Origin: M0103 sp040386155
Lineage (GTDB): Bacteria > Bacteroidota > Bacteroidia > Flavobacteriales_D > Crocinitomicaceae
DNA length: 64,000 bases
NCBI GenBank assembly: GCA_040386155.1
Contig: JAZKFZ010000004.1
Coordinates: 62,001 to 126,000 of the forward strand
Direction of reading: 5' to 3'
Below the pieces are notes generated by a model, which was given only the letters and a program-made list of their open reading frames with translations, was not told where the DNA came from and made no database searches. The position numbers and the translations under genes were made by a program. Of this stretch, positions 8,230 to 17,608 are shown piece by piece (within the stretch, counting starts at the first letter, position 1; each line of letters starts with the position of its first letter).

Positions 8230-10827
8230 ATGAATAAACTTCTCATTATTGCATCCGTTTTGTTTTTGACTTCGTGTCATGTGACAAAGGAAAACACCAA
8301 AGATCAAGACAAGGTAGTCGTTGAAGAAACAATAATTGATTCCACAGCAACCCCTACCATTCGAAAAAACTACAATGCATCTCAAACAGTATTGACGGAT
8401 CTAATCCATACAAAATTGGAAGTGAACTTCGATTGGAGTAAATCGCGTTTAAATGGGGTAGCAACAATTACTATGAAACCACATTTCTATGCAACAGATC
8501 GTGTCATCCTCGATGCAAAAGGAATGGATATTCATTCAGTGAAAATGGATGGCAAGGCTTTAAATTATTTGTACGATAGTTTAGAATTAACAGTGCAACT
8601 GAACAAAACCTATACGCGCAAAGAAAATTTTACACTTGTGATTGATTACACAGCAAAACCGAATGAAAGAACAACGGGAGGAAGTGCTGCTATTACATCA
8701 GATAAGGGTCTGTATTTTATTAACCCTACGGGCGAAGATCCAAACGTGATGCCGCAAATTTGGACACAAGGTGAAACGGAAGCAAATTCTGTGTGGTTTC
8801 CAACGGTGGATTCTCCAAATATGAAAACAACAGAAGAAATATTTATCACTGTTGATGCTAAATACTCGACATTATCAAATGGTAAATTGTTATCACAAAA
8901 GAAAAATGCCGATGGAACACGCACCGATCATTGGAAGCAAACCTTACCACACGCGCCTTATTTATTCATGATGGGAGTGGGACAATTCAAAGAAGTAAAA
9001 GACAGTTACAAAAAGCCAGATGGTTCAACGATGGAAGTGAATTACTTCGTAGAACCAGAATGGGAGGCATCTGCAAAAGCAATTTTTGGAGAAACGCCTC
9101 AAATGATTGCTCATTTTTCCAAGTTATTGGGTTACGATTATCCGTGGGATAAATACCATCAAATTGTGGTGCGCGACTATGTTTCTGGAGCAATGGAGAA
9201 CACTGGCGCAGTAATTTTTGGTGATTTCGTCTATAAAAATGAACGAGAATTGTTGGATGCAAATGATAATTCTACCATCGCACATGAGTTATTTCACCAC
9301 TGGTTTGGTGATTTAGTTACGTGTGAATCGTGGTCGAATTTACCGCTGAATGAATCATTTGCCAATTATTCGCAGTACTTGTGGGATGAACACCGTTATG
9401 GAATTGATGAAGCAGATTATCAAGCAGATCAAGAAGCTGACGGTTACTATCAATCTTCTCAAGTGCAAGGCTACCATAACCTTATTTGGTTCGATTACGA
9501 CGATAAAGAGCAAATGTTCGACGGACACTCGTACAATAAAGGAGGACGTATTTTGCACATGCTCCGCAATTATATCGGAGATGAAGCTTTCTTCGAAGGG
9601 ATAAAAAATTATTTGACGACCAATCAATTTAAACCAGCAGAATACAATCAATTGCGTATTTCTTTCGAAGAAGTATCGGGGCAGGATTTGAATTGGTTTT
9701 TCGATCAGTGGTTCTTGGCATCTGGACATCCAATTCTTGATTTCAATCAGTCTGTGAATGGCAACACACTGACAGTTAGTGTAGAGCAAAAACAAAATTT
9801 AGAAGAGAGCCCAATTTTTAAGTTACCAATGGAAATTGCAATTTTTGATGGTGCAGGAAAAACGGTTCATAAAATTTTAGTGGATTCACTAAAACAGTCG
9901 TTCAATTTCAAAATTACAGGAACGTTAAACTCGGTAGTGTTTGATGAGCAACAAATGTTATTGGCGAAAACGAGAGAAAACAATAAGCCGCAAGAGCAAT
10001 ACATTCATCAGTTTTACAATGGAGAAAGATGGAAAGCAAGAAGAGATGGATTATTGTCAGGATCAAAAGGAACGGGCGAAGCAGCACAGCGCTTAGTTCT
10101 TGATGCTTTGAGTGATAAATTTTGGCAAATTCGTCAATTGGCAATTGAGAAAAGCGGAAAGCTAAATGGTGATTTCAAATTTTCAGCGATGAATGTGATC
10201 AAAAAGATGGCGGCTGAAGACCCAAGTTCTGCGGTACGTGCATCGGCAATCAACTTCTTATCGAACAGTGCAAACGATCCGGCGAACGAAGCAATCTTTG
10301 AAACTGCCATTCAAAAAGATCAATCGTACATGGTGATTACTTCTGCTTTGCAGTCTTTGGTGAAATCAAATCCTGATAAAGCATTGGAACTAGCGAAAGG
10401 ATTGGAAGGAGAAAAATCATCAAAAATGTTGGTTGGCATTGGACAAATTTATGGAGCACACGGCAAAAAGGAGCAAATGCCGTTTTTTGAAAAAAATCTT
10501 AGTGGAACTATTGTACAAGGTTTTGATCAACTGAGTATGATGAACTCCTTAACGTATTTTGTTTCGCACAATGATGAAGAAATTGCTACGCGTTCCCTAC
10601 CATTGTTTACAAAGCTTGCAGCTTCAGGCGGTCATTACACGAAGATGTTCTTACCTCAAAATGTAAATTATTTAATTGGTTTCTTTACTTCTAAAATCGA
10701 AGAGTTGAATGCTCAAATTGCAGAGTTTGAAAAAAGCAAAGATGCCTTGTATGCCGATCAAGCGAGAAAGAAACGCGCTGTGTATGAAGGATTAGTTACA
10801 GATTTTACTGTTTTGGCAGGAGAGTAA
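8230..10827 (+). CDS. M1 family aminopeptidase, lipoprotein
   Basis: This 865-residue enzyme removes N-terminal residues from peptides. The substrate-binding motif GAMEN is at residues 320-324. The zinc site HELFH is at 352-356, with the third ligand Glu375 in NESFANY, exactly the HExxH-x18-E spacing of gluzincins. The first 17 residues end in TSC, a lipobox, so the protein is probably anchored in the envelope and digests imported or environmental peptides. From about residue 600 the sequence becomes repetitive and helical (HEAT-like; for example DALSDKFWQIRQLAIEKSG), as in long M1 members. It is monocistronic, followed by a strong terminator. Confidence 0.92.
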   Translation: MNKLLIIASVLFLTSCHVTKENTKDQDKVVVEETIIDSTATPTIRKNYNASQTVLTDLIHTKLEVNFDWSKSRLNGVATITMKPHFYATDRVILDAKGMDIHSVKMDGKALNYLYDSLELTVQLNKTYTRKENFTLVIDYTAKPNERTTGGSAAITSDKGLYFINPTGEDPNVMPQIWTQGETEANSVWFPTVDSPNMKTTEEIFITVDAKYSTLSNGKLLSQKKNADGTRTDHWKQTLPHAPYLFMMGVGQFKEVKDSYKKPDGSTMEVNYFVEPEWEASAKAIFGETPQMIAHFSKLLGYDYPWDKYHQIVVRDYVSGAMENTGAVIFGDFVYKNERELLDANDNSTIAHELFHHWFGDLVTCESWSNLPLNESFANYSQYLWDEHRYGIDEADYQADQEADGYYQSSQVQGYHNLIWFDYDDKEQMFDGHSYNKGGRILHMLRNYIGDEAFFEGIKNYLTTNQFKPAEYNQLRISFEEVSGQDLNWFFDQWFLASGHPILDFNQSVNGNTLTVSVEQKQNLEESPIFKLPMEIAIFDGAGKTVHKILVDSLKQSFNFKITGTLNSVVFDEQQMLLAKTRENNKPQEQYIHQFYNGERWKARRDGLLSGSKGTGEAAQRLVLDALSDKFWQIRQLAIEKSGKLNGDFKFSAMNVIKKMAAEDPSSAVRASAINFLSNSANDPANEAIFETAIQKDQSYMVITSALQSLVKSNPDKALELAKGLEGEKSSKMLVGIGQIYGAHGKKEQMPFFEKNLSGTIVQGFDQLSMMNSLTYFVSHNDEEIATRSLPLFTKLAASGGHYTKMFLPQNVNYLIGFFTSKIEELNAQIAEFEKSKDALYADQARKKRAVYEGLVTDFTVLAGE

Positions 10828-10852
10828 GTACTTCGTTACAGACCTTATAATT

Positions 10853-10886
10853 TCCCTGATGATTTCTTTCATCAGGGATTTTTTTT
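10853..10886 (+). terminator. Intrinsic terminator of the M1 aminopeptidase gene
   Basis: Arms TCCCTGATGA (10853-10862) and TCATCAGGGA (10869-10878) form a perfect 10-bp stem with a six-base loop. Eight T residues follow. The hairpin lies 25 bases after the stop codon. Confidence 0.9.
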
Positions 10887-10988
10887 GCAAAAAATCTAAT
10901 CAAATGTTGCTGATTAAAAAATTAGAATTATATTTGATTAGAAATTTATCAAAAGTAAGTTTTGAACTTTTTAAAGAAATTGTTTTTT

Positions 10989-11009
10989 GAACGTAAATAG
11001 AATACGTTC
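10989..11009. promoter_or_regulatory. Perfect 7-7-7 dyad upstream of recA, candidate SOS operator
   Basis: GAACGTA at 10989-10995 and TACGTTC at 11003-11009 are exact inverted repeats around seven bases. The dyad lies 57-77 bases before the recA start, where a repressor would overlap the promoter. A weak -7-like box (AATCTTTG, 11019-11026) lies just downstream. The GAAC/GTTC half sites recall LexA boxes of other phyla, but the spacing differs, so the regulator is inferred. Confidence 0.5.
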
Positions 11010-11065
11010 TTCTAAACAAATCTTTGTACAAGAAATTTAATTAACCTTTTTAAACCAAAAACGAT

Positions 11066-12100
11066 ATGGCAGCAAAAGAAGTAAACGCGGAGAAGTTGAA
11101 GGCACTTCAACTAACAATGGAAAAATTAGACAAGGCGTATGGCAAAGGTTCAGTGATGAAGCTTGGTGATTCAGCAGTAGAACGAGTGGAGGTGATTCCT
11201 TCAGGATCCATCACATTAGATCTTGCTTTAGGGATTAATGGCTATCCTAAGGGGAGAGTTGTTGAAATCTATGGCCCAGAATCTTCTGGAAAAACAACAT
11301 TGGCTATTCATGCAATTGCTGAAGTACAAAAGCAAGGTGGAATTGCAGCTTTTATTGATGCAGAGCATGCCTTTGATCAATTTTACGCTAAGAAATTAGG
11401 TGTTGATACAGATAACTTATTAATCTCTCAACCTGACAACGGAGAACAAGCATTGGAGATTGCGGATAATTTGATTCGTTCTGGTGCAGTTGATTTAGTT
11501 GTAATTGATTCCGTTGCAGCGCTTACACCAAAAGCGGAAATTGAAGGGGAGATGGGCGATTCGCAAATGGGATTGCAAGCTCGTTTAATGTCAAAAGCGC
11601 TTAGAAAGTTAACGGGTTCGATTAATAAAGCAGGATGTTGTTGCATTTTTATCAATCAGTTGAGAGATAAGATTGGGGTGATGTTTGGAAATCCTGAAAC
11701 AACAACAGGTGGAAATGCCTTGAAGTTTTATTCTTCCATTCGCATTGATATTCGTCGCTCTAGCCAAATTAAAGAAGGTGAAGACATTCTTGGAAATAGA
11801 GTGAAAGTGAAAGTGGTGAAAAATAAGTTGGCACCGCCATTTAGAAAAGCTGAATTCGACATCATGTATGGTGAAGGGATTTCTAAAGTAGGAGAAATCA
11901 TCGATCTTGGCGTAGAATTAAATATAATTAAGAAAAGCGGCTCTTGGTTCTCGTATGGAGAAACGAAACTTGGTCAAGGTCGTGATTCAGTGAAACAAAT
12001 CATCCTCGACAATCCGGAATTATTTGCTGAATTGGAGGGGAAAATTAAAGACATTCTTGGTGCTGATAGCTCCGTTGTTGTTGAAGCAGCTCAAGGATAG
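11066..12100 (+). CDS. recA: Recombinase RecA
   Basis: The 344-residue product is the ATP-dependent strand-exchange protein of homologous recombination and the SOS co-protease. The Walker A motif GPESSGKTT is at residues 70-78. Other RecA signatures are AFIDAEHAFD, LVVIDSVAALTPKAEIEGEMG, QARLMSKALRKL and TTTGGNALKFYSS. Its length is typical and there is no intein. The gene is monocistronic, with a perfect 21-bp dyad about 60 bases upstream and a strong terminator directly after it. That layout suggests regulated, possibly damage-inducible, expression. Confidence 0.98.
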   Translation: MAAKEVNAEKLKALQLTMEKLDKAYGKGSVMKLGDSAVERVEVIPSGSITLDLALGINGYPKGRVVEIYGPESSGKTTLAIHAIAEVQKQGGIAAFIDAEHAFDQFYAKKLGVDTDNLLISQPDNGEQALEIADNLIRSGAVDLVVIDSVAALTPKAEIEGEMGDSQMGLQARLMSKALRKLTGSINKAGCCCIFINQLRDKIGVMFGNPETTTGGNALKFYSSIRIDIRRSSQIKEGEDILGNRVKVKVVKNKLAPPFRKAEFDIMYGEGISKVGEIIDLGVELNIIKKSGSWFSYGETKLGQGRDSVKQIILDNPELFAELEGKIKDILGADSSVVVEAAQG

Positions 12101-12114
12101 CTGAATATCGTTAG

Positions 12115-12146
12115 AAGCGACGTTTGAAAGAACGTCGCTTTTTTTA
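12115..12146 (+). terminator. Intrinsic terminator of recA
   Basis: AAGCGACGTT (12115-12124) and AACGTCGCTT (12131-12140) form a 10-bp stem with a six-base loop, followed by a T run. The T run reaches into the stop codon of the convergent asd gene. Confidence 0.88.
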
Positions 12147-13136
12147 TGCCTTTAAAATTCCTTTTTCAACTAGTAAATTTGCAATTTGCACAGCATTCGT
12201 GGCAGCACCTTTTCGCAAGTTGTCGGCAACGATCCACAAATTCAACGTTTTGTCTTGTGACTCATCTCGTCTAATTCTCCCAACAAACACATCGTCTTTC
12301 CCTTCTGCATATTTTGGCATCGGGTAGGTGTAAGTGGTTGGATCGTCTTTTAAAGTAATCCCAGCTTGGTCGTGCAATATTTTTCGCACTTCTTGCAAAT
12401 CAAATTCATTTTCAAATTCAACATTCACAGCTTCTGAATGTCCTCCGACAACCGGAACTCTTACAGCTGTTGCTGTAACCTGAATCGTTGGATCTAAAAT
12501 TTTCTTCGTTTCCTGAGTCAATTTCATTTCTTCTTTGGTGTACCCATTGTCAAGAAAAGAGTCGCATTGAGGAATACAGTTTTTATCGATAGGATATTTA
12601 TAGGCCATTTCACCTAAAATGTCATTGCGTTCGTTATTCATTTGTTCTACTGCTTTCACACCTGTTCCCGTAATGGATTGGTACGTAGAAACAACCACTC
12701 TTTTAATTGTATATCTTCTATGCAATGGTGCCAGCACCATCAATAGTTGAATTGTACTGCAATTTGGATTAGCAATAATTTTATCGCTTGCTGTCAGCTC
12801 CTTCCCATTAATTTCTGGAATGATTAGTTTTTTATCAGGATCCATTCTCCAAGCGGAAGAATTGTCAATGACAGTAGTTCCAACCGCAGCGAACTTTGGG
12901 GCCCACAGTAATGAAGTCTCTCCTCCAGCAGAAAAAATTGCTAAATCAGGCTTGAGTTCGACAGCAGTTTGCAAATTGACAACCTTGAATTTTAAGGTTC
13001 CAAATTCTATTTCAATTCCAACTGATTTTTCTGAGGCAACGGGAATTAGTTCTGTTATTGGAAAATTCTGCTCTTTCAACACCTGAAGCATTACATTTCC
13101 TACCATACCTGTTGCGCCTACTACTGCTACTTTCAT
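12144..13136 (-). CDS. asd: Aspartate-semialdehyde dehydrogenase
   Basis: The enzyme makes aspartate semialdehyde from aspartyl phosphate with NADPH, on the route to lysine, threonine and methionine. I place the start at 13136, because MKVAVVGATGMVG is the family N-terminus; the frame can extend to 13154 with six unlikely residues. The nucleotide-binding GATGMVG is at residues 7-13. The catalytic cysteine is Cys126 in ANPNCSTIQ. The segments FSAGGETS, DNSSAWR and GGHSEAVNVEF also match, and the length of 330 is normal. A TAACTTTG box lies about 16 bases upstream on the minus strand (13152-13159). The gene is convergent with recA. Confidence 0.95.
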   Translation of the reverse strand: MKVAVVGATGMVGNVMLQVLKEQNFPITELIPVASEKSVGIEIEFGTLKFKVVNLQTAVELKPDLAIFSAGGETSLLWAPKFAAVGTTVIDNSSAWRMDPDKKLIIPEINGKELTASDKIIANPNCSTIQLLMVLAPLHRRYTIKRVVVSTYQSITGTGVKAVEQMNNERNDILGEMAYKYPIDKNCIPQCDSFLDNGYTKEEMKLTQETKKILDPTIQVTATAVRVPVVGGHSEAVNVEFENEFDLQEVRKILHDQAGITLKDDPTTYTYPMPKYAEGKDDVFVGRIRRDESQDKTLNLWIVADNLRKGAATNAVQIANLLVEKGILKA

Positions 13137-13298
13137 TGATTTAATTTTATGCAAAGTTAGCTTTTATTCATTTTTGAATCGCTTTTCTATCCTTTATTTT
13201 GTCGCAATTTGTTAAACATTGCATTTAATTTCAATTAGCACCAACCTAAGCAAATCTAATTTCGTTACTTGAATGTTTTTATTAAAACAAATTTTACT

Positions 13299-13306
13299 TA
13301 CATTTG
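13299..13306 (+). promoter_or_regulatory. Candidate -7 promoter box
   Basis: TACATTTG fits TAnnTTTG and lies 30 bases before the ATG of the T9SS cargo gene at 13337. No clear -33 TTG is present at 19-21 bases. Confidence 0.4.
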
Positions 13307-13336
13307 GAACAACAAAAAAACTTAAAAGCTAAAACT

Positions 13337-14539
13337 ATGAAGAAATTTTTACTTTCTTTTTCTGCACTAACATTACTTGCGACGTCTGTGAACGCGCAAT
13401 GTACACCTGTAGATTGCTCCGCATCACTTCCTCCATTTGGTGGTGTATGTGACTCTCTGTTAATCGATGGGACTATTAATCAGGCTTATTCTGATTTTGA
13501 ATCTTTCGTTTTAACTGCTAATTGCTTTGATGCTGGCGAAATTGATCCAGGAAGTGCGGGTACTTCTATCAAAATTACCAAAGTGTATAATTTTAGTTTT
13601 GCTGATTTTCCAGCTGGCTTAACAGGTGTGACAAGTGCATCTCAATACTTGAGTAGCGCAAGTGGGCCAACTTTAGGTTGCGCTTCTATGACAGGAACAC
13701 CAACTGAAATGGGTAAATTCCATGGTATAATTAACCTAGTAGCTGATGTTGAACTTTGTGGAGCTTTCCCAATTCCTCAAACTGGAAACCCTGCTGAGTA
13801 TGATATTTATGTAGAAATTAAGCCGAATGCTTCATTCTCTGGTTTATCTGCTTCTGGGTATTGTGCAACTGATAATTCTCCAGTTACGTTAGCAATCACA
13901 GGTACTACTGGTGGTGTTTTCTCTGGACCAGGTGTTGTAGGAAATACATTTACGCCTTCAGCTGCGGGTGCAGGTACACATGATATTCTTTACATCGTTT
14001 CTGGAATGCAAGGTGCAGCGTATGCTCCATCAGTTGATACTGCAATAGTTTCTGTTGAAGTGTTTAATACAGGTTCTACATTCTACGAAGATGCTGATAG
14101 CGATGGTTACGGGTATCCTGGAACTACTTTAACAGGTTGTACAGTTCCTGCTGGTTATGTTTCTAATAACTTAGATTGTGATGATGGAGAACCATTAATC
14201 AATCCGGATGCTTTAGACTTAACAGTTGATGGAATTGATCAAGATTGTAGCGCAACTGATGGGAATGATGCTGGTATCGGTATCAATGAATTAGCAAACA
14301 ATTCAATGAATGTATACCCTAACCCAACAAGTGGTTTAGTAACTGTAGATATGAGTCAATTAACAGTGATCAATTCAATTGAAGTTGTTGATTTAAACGG
14401 ACGTTCTGTAATCAATAATAAAACTGTGAACGCTGGTTCTGCACAAGTTGATATGTCTTCTTTAGAAAATGGATTCTACATTATTCGTGTGAACACTTTG
14501 ATGGGAACTGCTGTGAAAAGAGTTTCAGTTCAACACTAA
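13337..14539 (+). CDS. Secreted protein with MopE-like metal-binding motif and T9SS type A domain
   Basis: The start at 13337 gives the signal peptide MKKFLLSFSALTLLATSVNAQ; the longer reading from 13304 is less likely. The 400-residue protein has a cysteine-containing N-terminal domain and an Ig-like segment (CATDNSPVTLAITGTTGGVF). Roughly residues 250-310 form a MopE-type region: FYEDADSDGYG, then LDCDDGEPLINPDA and DGIDQDCSATDG. Motifs of this kind (Cu-binding MopE family) are Asp-rich and probably bind calcium or another metal. The C-terminus (MNVYPNPTSGLVTVD to KRVSVQH) is a type A sorting domain. It is predicted to be released or surface-attached through T9SS. The biological role is unknown. 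Confidence 0.85.
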   Translation: MKKFLLSFSALTLLATSVNAQCTPVDCSASLPPFGGVCDSLLIDGTINQAYSDFESFVLTANCFDAGEIDPGSAGTSIKITKVYNFSFADFPAGLTGVTSASQYLSSASGPTLGCASMTGTPTEMGKFHGIINLVADVELCGAFPIPQTGNPAEYDIYVEIKPNASFSGLSASGYCATDNSPVTLAITGTTGGVFSGPGVVGNTFTPSAAGAGTHDILYIVSGMQGAAYAPSVDTAIVSVEVFNTGSTFYEDADSDGYGYPGTTLTGCTVPAGYVSNNLDCDDGEPLINPDALDLTVDGIDQDCSATDGNDAGIGINELANNSMNVYPNPTSGLVTVDMSQLTVINSIEVVDLNGRSVINNKTVNAGSAQVDMSSLENGFYIIRVNTLMGTAVKRVSVQH

Positions 14540-14558
14540 TTAATTTATACTATTCAAA

Positions 14559-14588
14559 ACGCCACTCAATTTGAGTGGCGTTTTTTTT
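14559..14588 (+). terminator. Intrinsic terminator of the MopE-like cargo gene
   Basis: ACGCCACTCAA and TTGAGTGGCGT pair perfectly and are followed by seven more T residues, about 20 bases after the stop codon. The remaining 200 bases up to the next gene hold nothing I can support. Confidence 0.9.
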
Positions 14589-14796
14589 GTTTAAGAAATT
14601 GATGATGTAGTCTAAAGTGGTAGGCATGTTACTTCGTAATAAACTACTTCAAATGTACTTTATAGAATGGATGTAGTAGTTGCTTGAATGCTCTCCAATA
14701 TTGAATCACACTTCAAGTTCACTATCATTTAGATCAAAGCTTTAGAACAGAACTAACGTTGATTAAGCCCCTCGAAATACATACTGAGAAATTCAA

Positions 14797-17490
14797 TTAG
14801 CGAATCATGTTGACATGACCGGTTTCTATTTGCCAATCCTCTGGAAACTCACAGGAGATATATTTCAGAACATACGCATATGTGCCTTCTTGCACTAATC
14901 CTACACCATCTTTGTAGCTTCCATCCCACGATTCTTCTGGATCAGTAGTGACAAATACAAGCTGTCCCCAACGATTGTATATTTTTAACTCCCAATCAAG
15001 TATCTCAAGTGCAAATTTTGGAACAAAATCTGCGTTGAATTCATTTCCATCCGGCGTGAAAGAATTCGGAATGAAGATGGTAAATGGCTCTACATCAATT
15101 TTTGCAAAACTGGTATCAGTACATCCAAATTCGTTTTCGGCAATTTGCATCGGCCAATGTGTGCCAGAGGTGGCATATTCATAAATAAAGATAGCTGGTG
15201 CATTTTCTATAAAGTTGGAGGTGTCATCATACTCATAATACAAATTAACTGCTCCAAGTGATTGATCTGTAAAGGTAATTTCAGCATGACAAATATCTGT
15301 TGATTGTGGAGAAACTGAAAATGCAGATGTTGGTCGTGGGTGAATAACTACTGCATCTTGCTTCATCATAAACAAGGTGTCAACACAACCGTATGAAGCA
15401 ATAATTTGCAGTGAAACACTGTAACTTCCGACTGCTGAATATAAATGTGTTGGATTTGCCAACGTTGAGGTGGTACCGTCACCAAAATTCCATAGATATT
15501 GCAGTGGGACATCACTTTGAGAGAGGTTGGTAAAACTCACATAGGAAGGAACACAATGCGGACCTGGTTCTACAGCAAAATTAACGGTCGGTTCGCGGAA
15601 TAAAAATACGGAGCCTGTGGCAGTAACTTGACATGAATTAAAGGAGGCTGTAACACTAATCGGAAATGTTCCATGCGTTGTGAAATTAACATCATTAACA
15701 TCAAGTGTTGTTGCCGAACTTGGACTTGCATTTGGTCCAAAGTTCCACAGATAAGTTGTAATTGATGGACCAGTTGCTGTTGCGTCAAAATCAACCAAAT
15801 TATCTAATACACAAAGCGAATCAATGTTTGTAAAAGAAATAGATAGTGGGTCATAGACTGTAATTTGTTGTGTGACGGTGTCATAACATTCACCACTAGT
15901 CCCCGCAATTAATTGAATCGTGTACGTTCCTCCTTGCGGAAAAGTAAAGGATGGAGAAAAGGCTGTACTTTCATCTGTTGTGGTTCCCGCAACACCAAAA
16001 TCCCAAGCATACTCGCTTGTGTTTTGTGAATTATTTCCAAAGTTTAAGGTTAATCCATTGCATTCATAATTAGTAGGAAGCACCATGCCTGCGATAGGCT
16101 CCGGATAAATATAAATCGATCCAGTGTAACTAGCTTCACACGACCCATTATCTCCAGTAAGGGTAACAGGAATATTGCCTGTAGCGGTAAATTGAACGTT
16201 ATTTACATTTAATGTTGTGGCATTATTTGGAGTTGCATTTGGACCAAAATCATATTCATAAGTGGAACCTGCTAATCCATCTGAAGTACCTACAAAATCA
16301 AAGCTATTTCCCAAAATACAAAGTGAATCATTGGAGGTAAAGGATACATTGAATTCATTGTTAACATTTACCGTCATGTATGCGGTGTCGGTACATGGCC
16401 ACCCAGGATTCACCACTAACATAGCAGTATAAATTCCCGGTTGTGGGTAAGTGTATGACGGGGCAAATGAAGTGCTGACATCAGTTGAAATGCCTGGCAC
16501 TCCAAAATCCCAACTGTAATTTGTTCCTCCGTAAGAATTATTTACAAAATCAACAGTCAAGCCTTGACAATACGATACGAACGTTGGAAGTTGTTCTTGA
16601 GTGGGAAGAATGGCCTGCATGGTAATTTGACAATTAAATACTTTGAACAAGAAGTCGCGAACGGTTTGACCGATCAACACGCCATTTCTGTATTCTTGCA
16701 CCCTCACACCAACAACAAAAAGCCCCAACATACTTGGTGAAGCTGTTAAAATTCCAGTTGCAGGATCAATATTAATAGTAGCACCTGGCCCTAATGGATT
16801 TGCCTGACCAAAATTTGTCGCCCAACTTACTGGAAAATAACCTGGACCAGGTGGTGGAACTGGTGCTGGGTTTACACCACTAGCTCCCGCAAAAGGAGTC
16901 GTTAGTGAATACACCAATTGATCTCCATCTGGATCAGTAGCAGAGTGATCAAAAATTAAATCATCATTATTGCAAAGTAATAGCGGTGGATAATTAGTGA
17001 ATCTTGGACTGCTATTGATATAGAAATTGTTTGTTGGACCAGGAATTGTTGCTACGAGTGTAATACCAGTGTCGTCCGGATTATTAAGATTTGTGATGTT
17101 TGGACCTCTGCAGCAGCGTTGGTACGCTACTGTGTATCCGCCATTTACAGGTGGCAAATTCACCGTAACGACATATATAGCTCGCTCTGTACAAAGGTTG
17201 TTAGGAGGTACCACACAAGGGTTGTTGAAATTAATTGGCAATACAGTACTTCCCGGGAAAGGCACACTGAGCGATTGCACTAATGCTCCATTGGAGGTAG
17301 TGAAAACACCTAGTGAAAGAGGATTATCGTAAAGTGCCCCTGTTGAATTACAGTCGCGATAAAGTGTTATGTAAAAACGATAGTTGTTATTTCCAAGGTA
17401 ATCATAGTAAATATCTCCTCCCACAATATGAGATGCTCCAGCGTTTGAAACACAAAAAAATAGGAAAAAGATATTTAGTAAAAATCGCAT
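14797..17490 (-). CDS. Large PKD-repeat surface protein with T9SS type B (gliding-associated) C-terminal domain
   Basis: This 897-residue secreted protein starts with a signal peptide (MRFLLNIFFLFFCVSNAGA) and the common N-terminal block SHIVGGDIYYDYLGNNNYRF. Several PKD-like repeats follow, marked by YSWDFG, YEYDFG, YAWDFG, YLWNFG and YLWNFGDGT, alternating with Cys-bearing strands. The last 90 residues (IFIPNSFTPDGNEFNADF, KIYNRWGQLVF, WDGSYKDG, GTYAYVLKY) are the type B, gliding motility-associated, sorting domain. Such proteins are exported by T9SS and stay at the cell surface, often as adhesins. A TAAATTTG box lies 15 bases upstream on the minus strand (17505-17512). The ligand is unknown. 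Confidence 0.9.
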   Translation of the reverse strand: MRFLLNIFFLFFCVSNAGASHIVGGDIYYDYLGNNNYRFYITLYRDCNSTGALYDNPLSLGVFTTSNGALVQSLSVPFPGSTVLPINFNNPCVVPPNNLCTERAIYVVTVNLPPVNGGYTVAYQRCCRGPNITNLNNPDDTGITLVATIPGPTNNFYINSSPRFTNYPPLLLCNNDDLIFDHSATDPDGDQLVYSLTTPFAGASGVNPAPVPPPGPGYFPVSWATNFGQANPLGPGATINIDPATGILTASPSMLGLFVVGVRVQEYRNGVLIGQTVRDFLFKVFNCQITMQAILPTQEQLPTFVSYCQGLTVDFVNNSYGGTNYSWDFGVPGISTDVSTSFAPSYTYPQPGIYTAMLVVNPGWPCTDTAYMTVNVNNEFNVSFTSNDSLCILGNSFDFVGTSDGLAGSTYEYDFGPNATPNNATTLNVNNVQFTATGNIPVTLTGDNGSCEASYTGSIYIYPEPIAGMVLPTNYECNGLTLNFGNNSQNTSEYAWDFGVAGTTTDESTAFSPSFTFPQGGTYTIQLIAGTSGECYDTVTQQITVYDPLSISFTNIDSLCVLDNLVDFDATATGPSITTYLWNFGPNASPSSATTLDVNDVNFTTHGTFPISVTASFNSCQVTATGSVFLFREPTVNFAVEPGPHCVPSYVSFTNLSQSDVPLQYLWNFGDGTTSTLANPTHLYSAVGSYSVSLQIIASYGCVDTLFMMKQDAVVIHPRPTSAFSVSPQSTDICHAEITFTDQSLGAVNLYYEYDDTSNFIENAPAIFIYEYATSGTHWPMQIAENEFGCTDTSFAKIDVEPFTIFIPNSFTPDGNEFNADFVPKFALEILDWELKIYNRWGQLVFVTTDPEESWDGSYKDGVGLVQEGTYAYVLKYISCEFPEDWQIETGHVNMIR

Positions 17491-17608
17491 TCAAGCAAAA
17501 GACGCAAATTTAAGAAGAATGTTGTCTTCTCTTGAAAGAAATTTCCTTATATAAATGTTAAATTTGTACGATCAAATAATAGTAGTTTTCTCTTTAATAG
17601 TACCAATT

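Noticed and set aside
9355..9795. 146-codon minus-strand frame within the M1 aminopeptidase gene.
   Set aside because: It is opposite the region just after the zinc site of a complete enzyme; its hydrophobic translation is a by-product of that sequence.
14680..14725. Imperfect hairpin CTTGAA...TTCAAG after the MopE-like gene.
   Set aside because: The arms are six bases and AT-rich in an AT-rich gap; such pairings are expected by chance.
17555..17608. Longer N-terminus for heme A synthase.
   Set aside because: The extra 18 residues are not typical of the family and a TAAATTTG promoter box lies inside them.
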